64,000 nt of DNA, taken from contig JAIEPH010000050.1 of the NCBI GenBank assembly GCA_019749805.1, positions 30,917 through 94,916 on the forward strand, read 5' to 3'. The DNA comes from Mycobacteriaceae bacterium (lineage in GTDB: Bacteria > Actinomycetota > Actinomycetes > Mycobacteriales > Mycobacteriaceae). Numbering within the stretch: the first letter of the stretch is position 1; each line of letters starts with the position of its first letter. The notes beneath the pieces are model-generated. The model did not search any database, had not been told where the DNA came from, and was given only the letters and a program-made list of their open reading frames with translations. This document shows positions 7,006-15,769 of the stretch, piece by piece. Made by a program: the position numbers and the translations under genes.

Positions 7006-8862
7006 ATGACAAGGATTCGACTCCCCCGCATCGCGTTGACGGTGGGGGTGGCACTGCTGGGCAGCCTCACGATCGCGACGGCTCCGGCCCATGCGGCCGA
7101 CGTCTGGCAGCCGAAGACTCCGCCGTTGTCGACGAGGTGGACCGCCTTGGTCGGGCCGAACAACGCGCTGCCCGAGTATCCGCGCCCACAGCTGTCGCGG
7201 GAGAAGTGGTTGAACCTCAACGGTTTGTGGGGTTACACCGGCAGGCCCGCCAAAGCCGGGGCAACCGCGCCGCCGCCGGAAAGCGACTATCGCGAGCAGA
7301 TCCTGGTGCCGTTTCCGACGGAGTCCGCGCTGTCGGGGATACAGCGCCACGACGATCAAATGTGGTACCGCAAGGTGTTTGAGATCCCTCGGGACTGGGA
7401 CAACCGGCATGTCCTGCTTCACTTCGGCGCCGTCGACCAGATAGCCACTGTCTGGGTGAACAACAAGCAGGTGGCGCGTCACGAGGGTGGCTACACGGAG
7501 TTCAGCGCGGACGTCACCAGCGCGCTGCGCCCATCGGGACCGCAGGAGCTGACCGTGCGCGTCGAGGACCGCAACGAGAGGGGCGGCTTCGCCGTCGGCA
7601 AGCAGCGGTACAACCCCGCCGGACTGTTCTACACCGGAGCGTCGGGCATCTGGCAGACGGTGTGGATGGAGCCGGTGCCGGCCGCGCATATCGAGAAGCT
7701 CGACATCACGTCGGATCTGACCAGTTTCACTGTGACGCCGCGCGTTTCGGGCGCGAGCGATCAGCGCGCCGAAGTCGTCGTCTCCAAACCCAGCGGCGAG
7801 GTCGTCGCACGTGCGTTGGGAAAGCCGGGTGCCACACTGCGCCTGTTGGTGCCGTCGCCGCATCTGTGGACGCCGGAAGATCCGTACCTCTACGACCTGA
7901 CGGCCCGGCTAGTGACCCGGTCGGGCAAGGTCGTCGATGAGGTGTCCAGCTATGGTGGCTTGCGCACGATCAGCACGGTGAAGGACGCGCAGGGCCGTGC
8001 GCGGATGGCGCTGAACGGCAAGATCACGTTCCTGCACGGCCCGCTGGATCAGGGCTACTGGCCCGACGGGATATACACCGCGCCCACCGACGAAGCACTG
8101 AAGTTCGACCTCGAACAGATCAAGGCGCTCGGCATGAACTTCGTCCGCAAGCACGCCAAGGTCGAACCCGCGCGATGGTACTACTGGACCGACAAGCTGG
8201 GACTGCTGGTGTGGCAGGACATGCCGTCACTGGACGTGTCGCTCGACATCCCGACGGGGCCGGCACCGACTCCGCGTCGGGACGCCCAGGCGCGCTTCGA
8301 AAACGAGCTGTCCGAGATGGTCCATCAGCTGAGCAGTGTCACGTCGATCGTCGGATGGGTGCCGTTCAACGAAGGCTGGGGCGAGTACGACACGGCCAGG
8401 ATCGCCCGGGCGGTGAAGGCCGTGGACCGCACACGCTTGGTGGTCCCGAACAGCGGGGCCAACTGCTGTAAGTCGCGCGGCGACAGTCGGACCGGCGACA
8501 TCTTTGACGACCACACCTACGTGGGTCCGGGTCGGCCGGTGGTGCGCGACGGCCGGGTGACCGTCAATGGCGAGTACGGGGGCCTGGGCCTGATCGAAGA
8601 GGGTAACCGGTGGCCGGGACCGCCGATGGCCTATGAGATGACCGACAGCAAGGCGCGGCTGACCCAGCGCTACGTTGAGGTCAGCCTCGATCTCGAGCGA
8701 GTCGTGCACGAGATCGGCTTGTCAGGCGCGATCTACACACAGACCACGGATGTCGAAAACGAAGTCAACGGCTACCTGACCTATGACCGGCAGATCATGA
8801 AGGTCGACCTACCGGTGGTCGCGGGGCGCAACCGCGCGGTGATCGCCGCGGGTTCACGCTAG
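7006..8862 (+). CDS. Exported glycoside hydrolase family 2 protein (beta-galactosidase/beta-glucuronidase-like)
   Basis: The 618-residue protein opens with a signal peptide of about 30 residues (IALTVGVALLGSLTIATAPAHA). Then comes the GH2 sugar-binding domain (WLNLNGLWGYTG near 66-77, WYRKVFEIPRDW near 119-130), an immunoglobulin-like domain, and a TIM barrel. The acid/base glutamate is in WVPFNEGWGEYD (about residue 457). The probable nucleophile is the Glu of NGEYGGLGL (about residue 523). Export suggests action on an external or cell-wall glycan. The gene stands alone and its 3' end overlaps the convergent pseudouridine synthase gene by nine bases. The exact sugar cannot be assigned. Confidence 0.88.
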   Translation: MTRIRLPRIALTVGVALLGSLTIATAPAHAADVWQPKTPPLSTRWTALVGPNNALPEYPRPQLSREKWLNLNGLWGYTGRPAKAGATAPPPESDYREQILVPFPTESALSGIQRHDDQMWYRKVFEIPRDWDNRHVLLHFGAVDQIATVWVNNKQVARHEGGYTEFSADVTSALRPSGPQELTVRVEDRNERGGFAVGKQRYNPAGLFYTGASGIWQTVWMEPVPAAHIEKLDITSDLTSFTVTPRVSGASDQRAEVVVSKPSGEVVARALGKPGATLRLLVPSPHLWTPEDPYLYDLTARLVTRSGKVVDEVSSYGGLRTISTVKDAQGRARMALNGKITFLHGPLDQGYWPDGIYTAPTDEALKFDLEQIKALGMNFVRKHAKVEPARWYYWTDKLGLLVWQDMPSLDVSLDIPTGPAPTPRRDAQARFENELSEMVHQLSSVTSIVGWVPFNEGWGEYDTARIARAVKAVDRTRLVVPNSGANCCKSRGDSRTGDIFDDHTYVGPGRPVVRDGRVTVNGEYGGLGLIEEGNRWPGPPMAYEMTDSKARLTQRYVEVSLDLERVVHEIGLSGAIYTQTTDVENEVNGYLTYDRQIMKVDLPVVAGRNRAVIAAGSR

Positions 8863-9714
8863 CGATCGCGTGCTGACGAACACCCGCCGTTCACCGGAGA
8901 GCGGGTCATCGAATTCGAGGCGGTGGGCCAGCAACTGTAGGGGTGTGGAGAAGTCGTCGGGCGCCACCTCGACCACCTCGGGGTACCACGGGTCTCCCGT
9001 GATCGGCAACCCCAGCGAGGCCATGTGCACCCGTAATTGATGCGTGCGCCCGGTGCGCGGCGTCAGCTGGTAAAGGCCATCACCGAGATGTTCGACGAAC
9101 GTCTCGGCATTTGGTTCGCCGGGCTCCTCGACCGCCTGTAACTGCCCACGGCGCTTGATGATCCGGCTGCGCAGCACTGTCGGTAGTGCGATGCCCGGAT
9201 CGACGCACGCCCGCGCCAGGTAGGTCTTGCGAACCAGACCCCGCGCGAACATCGTTTGATACGCACCGCGCACCTCACGCCGCACCGTGAACAACAGCAC
9301 GCCCGCGGTCAGCCGGTCCAACCGGTGCGCCGGCGACAACTCAGGCAAGTCGAGTTCACGGCGCAGACGCACCAGCGCCGTTTGCGCGACGTGCCTGCCC
9401 CGCGGCATCGTCGACAGAAAGTGCGGTTTGTCGACCACGACGATGTCGTCATCGCGGTACAGGACCGGAATGTCGAACGGGACCGGAACCTCTTCGCGCA
9501 GTTCGCGATACAGGTATACGAAAGCGCCGGGTGGCAGAATCGTCCCTACGCCGACGACGCTGCCATCAGCACAAACCACCTCGCCCGCAAGCACTTTGGC
9601 CGCGGCACCCTCCCCAAACCGAGAGGCCAATTCGACGAGCACCGATCCGCCCCGCAACCGCACCCGTGCCGGGCCGAGTCCGTCGCGGACCGGCAACGGT
9701 GCGGGACGCCTCAA
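8854..9714 (-). CDS. RluA-family pseudouridine synthase
   Basis: This 286-residue protein is homologous in position to Rv3300c. The catalytic motif is HRLDRLTAGVLLF (about residues 129-141), with the Asp that attacks the uridine ring, and the family's RTHQLRVHMASLGLPI lies near 219-234. An N-terminal S4-like segment precedes it. The probable start is a TTG at 9714 that overlaps the glpD stop codon (TTGA), so the two genes are translationally coupled on the minus strand. The target RNA (23S rRNA or tRNA) is not decidable from sequence. Confidence 0.88.
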   Translation of the reverse strand: MRRPAPLPVRDGLGPARVRLRGGSVLVELASRFGEGAAAKVLAGEVVCADGSVVGVGTILPPGAFVYLYRELREEVPVPFDIPVLYRDDDIVVVDKPHFLSTMPRGRHVAQTALVRLRRELDLPELSPAHRLDRLTAGVLLFTVRREVRGAYQTMFARGLVRKTYLARACVDPGIALPTVLRSRIIKRRGQLQAVEEPGEPNAETFVEHLGDGLYQLTPRTGRTHQLRVHMASLGLPITGDPWYPEVVEVAPDDFSTPLQLLAHRLEFDDPLSGERRVFVSTRSLA

Positions 9715-11450
9715 TTGAGCGGTACCGGTTCGAGAATTTCGGCACGCGCCTCCGGCGCGGCGGCCCGCAGCGCGTCGGCGGATTCATCGTCGGGTTCCTG
9801 CTGGCTGCGCACCTCGGCCTCGACCCGCGCCAGGTAGGTCGTCACCTCGCGGTCGATGTCCTCGTTGCTCCAGCCCAGCACGGGCGCAACCACTTCGGCG
9901 ACTTCGCGCGCACAGTCCACGCCGCGGTGCGGGTACTCGATCGAGATGCGCATCCGCCGCGCCAGGATGTCCTCCAGATGCAGCGCTCCCTCGGCCGCGG
10001 CCGCGTACCACGCCTCCACCTTCAAATACACGGGCGCTTCGGTGATCGGCGTGAGCAGTTCGGGGCGGCCTTCGGCCATCTGCAGCACCTCGCCGATCAG
10101 TGAGCCGTACCGGTCGAGCAGATGCCGCACCCGATAGGGATGCAACTTGTAATGCACCCCGACGTGTTCGGTTTGGTTGATGAGCGCGAAGTAGCCGTCG
10201 GCGCCCATCAGCGGCACCTTTTCGGTGATCGACGGTGCCACCCGGGCCGGAACATATTCGGCCGCAGCGTCGATCGCGTCAGCGGCCATGACCCGGTAGG
10301 TAGTGTACTTGCCGCCGGCGATCGCCACCAGGCCGGGCGCGGGAACCGCCACCGCGTGCTCGCGCGAGAGTTTGGACGTCTCCTCGCTCTCACCCGCCAG
10401 CAGCGGACGCAGACCGGCGTACACGCCGTCGATGTCGTCGTGTGTCAACGGCGTCGCAAGCACCGTGTTGACGGTTTCAAGGATGTAGTCGATGTCCGCC
10501 TTGGTCGCCGCCGGATGGGCAAGGTCCAGGTTCCAGTCGGTGTCGGTGGTGCCGATGATCCAGTGCGTGCCCCACGGAATGACGAACAGCACCGACTGCT
10601 CGGTGCGAAGAATGATCGCCACCTCGCTCACGATGCGGTCGCGCGGAACGACGATGTGCACGCCCTTGGACGCCCGCACCCGAAAACGCCCGCGCTGCTT
10701 CGACAACGCCTGGATCTCGTCGGTCCACACACCGGTGGCGTTGACGACGACGTGTCCGCGCACCTCAGTCACACGGCCATTTTCGGAGTCACGCACCTCG
10801 ACGCCGACGACCCGGTCACCTTCGCGCAACAACGACACGACCTGCGTCGAGGTCCGCACCACCGCTCCGTAGTGCGCCGCAGTGCGCGCGACGGTCATGG
10901 TGTGGCGCGCGTCGTCAACGACGGTGTCGTAGTAGCGGATACCGCCGATGAGCGACGACCGCTTCAGCCCGGGCGCCAACCGCAGTGCGCCGGATTTCGT
11001 CAGATGCTTTTGCGCCGGAACGGATTTCGCGCCGCCCAACTGGTCGTAGAGGAAGATCCCGGCCGCGACGTAGGGCCGCTCCCACACCCGATTGGTCAGC
11101 GGGAACAGAAACGGCAGTGGCTTGACGAGATGCGGCGCCAGCGTGGTGAGCGAGAGCTCACGTTCGTGCAGCGCCTCGCGAACCAGCCCGAACTCCAGCT
11201 GCTCGAGGTAGCGCAGGCCGCCGTGAAACATCTTCGACGAGCGGCTCGACGTGCCGGACGCGAAGTCGCGCGCCTCGACGAGGGCCACCTTGAGCCCGCG
11301 CGTCGACGCGTCCAGGGCGGCACCCGCGCCGACCACCCCGCCACCGACGACGACGACGTCGAACTGCTCGCTGCCGAGGCGCTCCCAGGCTTCTGCGCGC
11401 TGCTCCGGACTCAGGAGTGTCTGCCCGTTCGCGGGGATCGGGTCGCTCAC
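9711..11450 (-). CDS. glpD: Aerobic glycerol-3-phosphate dehydrogenase (FAD-dependent)
   Basis: This membrane-associated flavoprotein of 579 residues oxidises sn-glycerol-3-phosphate to dihydroxyacetone phosphate and passes electrons to the quinone pool. The FAD-binding motif DVVVVGGGVVGAGAAL lies near residues 30-45, and the family stretch SRSSKMFHGGLRYLEQLEFGLV near 68-89. A C-terminal GlpD domain (about 420-540) is present. The GTG start at 11450 has a TAGGAGCC ribosome site. It heads a unit with the pseudouridine synthase and follows lpdA, as in the Rv3303c-Rv3302c-Rv3300c order; the phoY1 gene found there in M. tuberculosis is absent. Confidence 0.94.
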   Translation of the reverse strand: MSDPIPANGQTLLSPEQRAEAWERLGSEQFDVVVVGGGVVGAGAALDASTRGLKVALVEARDFASGTSSRSSKMFHGGLRYLEQLEFGLVREALHERELSLTTLAPHLVKPLPFLFPLTNRVWERPYVAAGIFLYDQLGGAKSVPAQKHLTKSGALRLAPGLKRSSLIGGIRYYDTVVDDARHTMTVARTAAHYGAVVRTSTQVVSLLREGDRVVGVEVRDSENGRVTEVRGHVVVNATGVWTDEIQALSKQRGRFRVRASKGVHIVVPRDRIVSEVAIILRTEQSVLFVIPWGTHWIIGTTDTDWNLDLAHPAATKADIDYILETVNTVLATPLTHDDIDGVYAGLRPLLAGESEETSKLSREHAVAVPAPGLVAIAGGKYTTYRVMAADAIDAAAEYVPARVAPSITEKVPLMGADGYFALINQTEHVGVHYKLHPYRVRHLLDRYGSLIGEVLQMAEGRPELLTPITEAPVYLKVEAWYAAAAEGALHLEDILARRMRISIEYPHRGVDCAREVAEVVAPVLGWSNEDIDREVTTYLARVEAEVRSQQEPDDESADALRAAAPEARAEILEPVPLN

Positions 11451-11505
11451 TGAAATGGCTCCTAGTTACTGGTCGGTACGCCGCCGTGTCCCAGGCTACG
11501 TGGAG

Positions 11506-12921
11506 TCAGTCCAGATCGTCGTGTGCCATCAATCTGCGTGCCGCCTCGATGATCGATCCCGACAGCGAGGGGTACACCGACAGCGTCTGCGCCAGGTCGG
11601 TGACGGTGAGGTTGTTCTGCACCGCCAGGGCGATGGGCAGGATCAGCTCGGAGGCAATCGGGGCGACGACGACGCCGCCGATGACCACCCCGGTCGCTGG
11701 ACGGCAGAAGATTTTCACAAAGCCCAGACGCAGCAGCGACATCTTGGCTCTGGCGTTGGTGTTGAGCGGCAGCATCAGCGTGCGCGCAGGCACATTGCCG
11801 CTGTCGATGGCCGTCTGCGGCACCCCGACTGCGGCGATCTCGGGCCTGGTGAACACCGCCGCGGAGACGGTGCGAAGCCGGATCGGCGTCACTCCCTCGC
11901 CCAACGCGTGGTACATCGCGATACGTCCCTGCATGGCGGCCACCGAGGCCAGCGGCAGCAGACCGGTGCAGTCGCCCGCCGCATAGATCCCCGACGCCGA
12001 CGTCCGCGACACCCGGTCGACCTTCAGATAGTTGCCAGAATCCAGCTCGATACCGACGTTCTCCAGGCCAAGGCCCGAGGTGTTGGGCACCGAGCCGACC
12101 GTCATCAGCGCATGGCTGCCCTCGACGGCTCTGCCGTCGGCCATCGTGACCAGCACGCCGTCGGCGGTTCGGGTCACCGAGTCGGCGCGGGCGTTCTTGA
12201 CCAGCTTCACGCCGCGATCAGCGAAGGCCTCCTCGAGCACAGCCGCCGCGTCGCGGTCCTCGTGCGGCAGGATCTGGTCGCGGCTGGCGACCACGGTCAC
12301 CTGCACGCCGAGTTCGGTGTAGGCGTTGCAGAACTCGGCTCCGGTGACACCGGACCCGACGATGATCAGATGCTCGGGCAGTTCGGTGAGGTCGTAGAGC
12401 TGGCGCCAGTTCAGGATCCGATCACCGTCGGGTTTCGCGTTCGGCAGTACCCGCGGGCTGGCCCCCGTCGCGATCAGCACCACGTCGGCCTTGAGGGTGC
12501 CGACCCGGCCGCCTGCCGTGGTGACCTTGACCCGGTGGTGGGCCATGCCCGAGGTGTCGTCGACCAGCTCGCCGCGTCCGTGAACGACCGTGACGCCCTC
12601 GCGCAGCAGCTGATGGCCGATGTCGGCGGATTGCGACTTCGCCAGCGTCTTGACGCGGTTGTGGATCTGGTCCAGCGAGATCTTGGCGTCCTCGATCGCG
12701 ATGTCGAACCCGAGCCCAGAGGCACGACGCAGCTCGGTACGCACGCCGGTGGAGGCGATGAACGTCTTGGACGGGACACAGTCCCAGAGCACGCAGGCAC
12801 CGCCGATACCGTCGGCGTCGACCACGGTGACCTCGGCGACCTCGGGTCCGCGAGCGGCGGCCACCAGCGCGGCCTCGTAGCCGGCGGGACCGCCGCCGAT
12901 GATGACGATGCGCGTTGCCAC
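11506..12921 (-). CDS. lpdA: NAD(P)H quinone reductase LpdA (lipoamide dehydrogenase-like flavoprotein)
   Basis: The 471-residue flavoprotein has an N-terminal FAD motif (RIVIIGGGPAGYEAALVA) and a central NAD(P) motif (LIIVGSGVTGAEFCNAY). Start placed at the GTG at 12921 (VATRIVII), matching the family N-terminus; a longer frame to 12984 exists. M. tuberculosis LpdA (Rv3303c) is reported to be a quinone reductase, not a lipoamide dehydrogenase, lacking one redox Cys and the His-Glu base. Here both cysteines of CxxxxC are present (GGACVLWDCVPSK, near residues 40-52), but the C-terminal His is Tyr (SVYPSLSGS). It is therefore a mixed case. Confidence 0.9.
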   Translation of the reverse strand: MATRIVIIGGGPAGYEAALVAAARGPEVAEVTVVDADGIGGACVLWDCVPSKTFIASTGVRTELRRASGLGFDIAIEDAKISLDQIHNRVKTLAKSQSADIGHQLLREGVTVVHGRGELVDDTSGMAHHRVKVTTAGGRVGTLKADVVLIATGASPRVLPNAKPDGDRILNWRQLYDLTELPEHLIIVGSGVTGAEFCNAYTELGVQVTVVASRDQILPHEDRDAAAVLEEAFADRGVKLVKNARADSVTRTADGVLVTMADGRAVEGSHALMTVGSVPNTSGLGLENVGIELDSGNYLKVDRVSRTSASGIYAAGDCTGLLPLASVAAMQGRIAMYHALGEGVTPIRLRTVSAAVFTRPEIAAVGVPQTAIDSGNVPARTLMLPLNTNARAKMSLLRLGFVKIFCRPATGVVIGGVVVAPIASELILPIALAVQNNLTVTDLAQTLSVYPSLSGSIIEAARRLMAHDDLD

Positions 12922-13000
12922 GGGCTCAACGCTAGCCAAGCCGACGGTCGATCGCCCAGCCTGTCGGCGAAGTCCGGCCTCCAAGCCTTAGAGTTTCCTG

Positions 13001-13477
13001 GTGCCGCTCTACGCCGCCTACGGCTCCAACATGCATCCAGAGCAGATGCAAGAGCGGGCCCCTCATTCACCGATGGCCGGCACCGGGTGGCTGCACGGCT
13101 GGCGGCTGACGTTCGGCGGCGAGGACATCGGCTGGGAGGGCGCGCTGGCCACTGTCGTCGAGGATCCCACGTCGAGCGTGTTCGTCGTGCTCTACGACAT
13201 GACCAAGGACGACGAGCAGAACCTCGACCGCTGGGAGGGCTCAGAGCTCGGCATCCACAAGAAAATTCGGTGCCGCGTGCATCGCACCGCGTCGGACACC
13301 AGCTTCGAGCCGGTGCTCGCGTGGCTGTACGTGGTCGACGCGTGGGAGGGCGGCCTGCCCTCGGCGCGCTATATCGGCGTCATGGCCGATGCCGCTGAAA
13401 TCGCCGGTGCGCCAGAGGAATACGTGCACAGTCTGCGCACCCGCCCGGCCCGCAACATCGGGCCGGGCACCACTTAG
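13001..13477 (+). CDS. Gamma-glutamylcyclotransferase-like (AIG2-fold) protein, Rv3304 family
   Basis: This 158-residue protein has the YGSNM motif (residues 7-11) that forms the substrate loop of gamma-glutamylcyclotransferase-fold enzymes, and a conserved acidic DRWEGSELG (about 76-84). The GTG start at 13001 is the only one that keeps the LYAAYGSNM strand. It is divergent from lpdA. The same gene neighbours lpdA in M. tuberculosis as Rv3304. The substrate is unknown; glutathione is not made by mycobacteria, so a classical role is unlikely. Confidence 0.8.
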   Translation: MPLYAAYGSNMHPEQMQERAPHSPMAGTGWLHGWRLTFGGEDIGWEGALATVVEDPTSSVFVVLYDMTKDDEQNLDRWEGSELGIHKKIRCRVHRTASDTSFEPVLAWLYVVDAWEGGLPSARYIGVMADAAEIAGAPEEYVHSLRTRPARNIGPGTT

Positions 13478-13489
13478 CCGCCTGCGGCG

Positions 13490-13540
13490 CGAGTGTGCGT
13501 GTTTGTACGCCGACACGCCGTGATTTGCGTCCATTTTGCG
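13490..13540. repeat. Left copy of an imperfect inverted repeat flanking the DUF559 gene
   Basis: The sequence from 13490 to 13540 reappears in reverse complement at 14532-14584. The best-conserved 20 bases (13501-13520) match the right copy (14552-14571) at 19 of 20 positions. A further TGCGT-CATTT block also matches. The two copies enclose exactly one gene. Confidence 0.75.
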
Positions 13541-13545
13541 GCCCC

Positions 13546-14433
13546 TCACGCGGCCTGAGCGCGCCGCAACTGCGCATCGATACGAGCCACGAACTCCTTG
13601 CTGCGATAGCGGACGTCCTCAAAGACGATCGCGACGACCGTCCAACCGACGTCCAGCAGCGCCGATGTGCGCCGACGATCGCGGCGCATGGCATCGGGCC
13701 CGCTGTGCCAGTCAAGACCGTCGTATTCGACGGCAACTCGCTGGTCCGGCCACGCGAAATCGACGCGTCTGAGCTCGCCGTTTCCGTCGATGACCTCGTA
13801 TTGCAGCTCGGGGATGGGCAGGCCACCGACGATCATCGCCAACCGCGCCTCGCTCTCCATGGGCGACTCCGCGCGCCCGTCAGCCAGCGGGATCAGGTCC
13901 CGGACGGTAACGATGCCTCGGCGCCCCGCCTGTTCAATCGCTGCTCGCCACATTTCTGGTCGCGCGCAGGTACCGCTGCGCAGCGCGGCGTCCAGCGTCG
14001 CCAAGGCACGCGGCCGCCACAGTGAGCGCGCCACTTCGACCGCCGTCCAGGCGGGCGCCGTAGCCGGACGGTCGTCAACCACGGTCAGCGGCGCACCAAC
14101 ACGGCGATGCACCACCAGTCCATCGGCCGATCGCAGGTGCGAATTCGGCGGACTGAGCACATGAAGGTCGGCCGGCTCTTCGGTGTCGAAGCCGTACATC
14201 GCCGCGGCGGTGCCGAGACAGGTGGCGACCGTGGTTCCGCAGGACAGATCGAGTCCGCGAAGGCGCAGACCGTCGTCCGGTTCACCGAGACAATAGATGC
14301 CCTGCCAAATCCGCTCCAGGACACCGGAATCCACTGCAGACTCGAATGCACGCCTGGTCATGTACGTCAGGATCTGACGGCTCGTCGCTACGCCCCGTTG
14401 CCTATCGAACAGCAGCTGAAGTTCTGGATCCAT
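13546..14433 (-). CDS. DUF559/AbiEi-like protein (putative endonuclease-fold, antitoxin-like N-terminus)
   Basis: The 295-residue protein has two parts. The N-terminal part (about 1-90) resembles AbiEi-type antitoxin winged-helix domains (GVATSRQILTYMTRRAFESAVDSGVLERIWQGIYCLG). The C-terminal part (about 195-290) resembles the Vsr-like nuclease fold of DUF559, with VDFAWPDQRVAVEYDGLDWH providing the Asp and Glu expected at such a site. This two-part family has many scattered copies in mycobacteria. No toxin partner (AbiEii) is adjacent. The gene lies between inverted repeats at 13490-13540 and 14532-14584, suggesting that gene and repeats may have moved together. The biochemical activity is unproven. 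Confidence 0.72.
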   Translation of the reverse strand: MDPELQLLFDRQRGVATSRQILTYMTRRAFESAVDSGVLERIWQGIYCLGEPDDGLRLRGLDLSCGTTVATCLGTAAAMYGFDTEEPADLHVLSPPNSHLRSADGLVVHRRVGAPLTVVDDRPATAPAWTAVEVARSLWRPRALATLDAALRSGTCARPEMWRAAIEQAGRRGIVTVRDLIPLADGRAESPMESEARLAMIVGGLPIPELQYEVIDGNGELRRVDFAWPDQRVAVEYDGLDWHSGPDAMRRDRRRTSALLDVGWTVVAIVFEDVRYRSKEFVARIDAQLRRAQAA

Positions 14434-14531
14434 GAGTCAACAGCATTGGATAGCGCACGCTCGTCCAGCAGGGCCTGAAGACCATCTGTGGATGGGTCGG
14501 GATTTGTGGACAGTGACAGGGGATGAGCGAC

Positions 14532-14584
14532 CCCGAAATGCACGCAGCTAGCGGCGTGTTGGCGTACAAACGCGGTCGCTCGCG
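14532..14584. repeat. Right copy of the inverted repeat flanking the DUF559 gene
   Basis: This is the reverse complement of 13490-13540 with scattered mismatches; the core is 14552-14571. It lies between the DUF559 gene start and the 3' end of amiA1. Confidence 0.75.
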
Positions 14585-14599
14585 GCAGATGGGTTGAAC

Positions 14600-15769
14600 C
14601 TAGAACTGCGCCGCTTGGTCGACGAGGTTGACCAGGAACCGCACCCCGACCGCCATCGCGCGTTCGTCGAGGTCGAATGTCGGCTGGTGCAGATCCAGCT
14701 GCGGCCCGCGACCCGACCACACCCCCAGCCTCGCCATCGCGCCGGGCACTTCCTCGAGGTACCACGAGAAGTCCTCGCCACCACCGGACTGGCGGGTGTC
14801 GCACAGCACCTCGGGGCCGATCGCCTCGATCGCGTGGGTGACGATGCGTGTCGAGATCTCCTCGTTGACCACCGGCGGCACTCCACGCCGGTACTGCACG
14901 GTGTGGTCGATGTTCAACGGCGACAACAGCGCCGTAATCGCCTCGTGCACAATGTCTTCCAGCGTTTCCCAGGTATCGCGGCTGGCCGTGCGGATGGTGC
15001 CCGCCAGGGTGCCCGTCTGCGGAATCGCATTGGCCGCGGTGCCCGAATTCACAGCACCCCACACCATCACCGTGCTGTTGCGCGGATCTATGCGCCGGGA
15101 CAGGATCCCCGGGACGCCCGTGATCAGTGTGCCTATTCCGTAGACCAGGTCCCCGGTCAGATGCGGTCGCGACGTGTGCCCGCCGGGCGAGTGCAGCGTC
15201 ACCTCGAGCTGATCGGCGGCCGAGGTGATCGGACCGGGCCGAACCGCGACCTTGCCGACGGCCAGCCGCGGATCGCAATGCAGCGCGAAGATGCGCGACA
15301 CCCCCGACAACGCTCCCGCCGCGATGGCGTCGACCGCGCCGCCCGGCATCAGCTCCTCGGCGGCCTGGAAGATCAGCCGCACACCGACGGGTAGCTCCGG
15401 CACCGACGCCAGAGCCAGGGCGGTGCCCAACAAGATCGAGGTGTGCGCGTCGTGTCCGCAGGCGTGGGTGACGTTGGGAACCACCGACGCGTACGGAGCG
15501 CCGGTGCGCTCGGCCATCGGCAGCGCGTCCATATCGGCACGCAACGCAATCCTGGGCCCATGCTCGGGTCCGAAGTCACACGTCAGACCCGTGCCGCCGG
15601 GCAGCACCTTCGGGTTGAGGCCCGCGTCCGCCAGATGCGAGGCGACGAACTGGGTGGTCGCGAACTCCTGACGCCCCAACTCGGGGTGGGCGTGCATGTG
15701 GCGGCGCCAAGCGACCAGGTCCGGGTAGTGGGCGTCGAGCCAGAGTTCCGTTGCGTCGTGCAGACTCAT
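14600..15769 (-). CDS. amiA1: M20 family amidohydrolase AmiA1
   Basis: This 389-residue M20D metallopeptidase/amidohydrolase has the metal-binding HACGHDAHT (about residues 105-113), EE in FQAAEELMPGG (about 139-149) and ALHCDPRLAVG (about 170-180). The lid domain follows (SPGGHTSRP near 210). It hydrolyses N-acyl amino acids or peptides; the true substrate is unknown. Start at the ATG at 15769, overlapping the amiB1 stop by four bases (ATGA), because a longer frame reads through amiB1 in another frame. Same pair and order as Rv3306c-Rv3305c. Confidence 0.9.
   Translation of the reverse strand: MSLHDATELWLDAHYPDLVAWRRHMHAHPELGRQEFATTQFVASHLADAGLNPKVLPGGTGLTCDFGPEHGPRIALRADMDALPMAERTGAPYASVVPNVTHACGHDAHTSILLGTALALASVPELPVGVRLIFQAAEELMPGGAVDAIAAGALSGVSRIFALHCDPRLAVGKVAVRPGPITSAADQLEVTLHSPGGHTSRPHLTGDLVYGIGTLITGVPGILSRRIDPRNSTVMVWGAVNSGTAANAIPQTGTLAGTIRTASRDTWETLEDIVHEAITALLSPLNIDHTVQYRRGVPPVVNEEISTRIVTHAIEAIGPEVLCDTRQSGGGEDFSWYLEEVPGAMARLGVWSGRGPQLDLHQPTFDLDERAMAVGVRFLVNLVDQAAQF

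Noticed and set aside
11251..13398. A 715-codon plus-strand frame
   Set aside because: It lies over lpdA and the Rv3304-like gene on the opposite strand or in another frame. It has low-complexity Arg/His/Gly composition and no motifs; typical of shadow frames in high-GC DNA.
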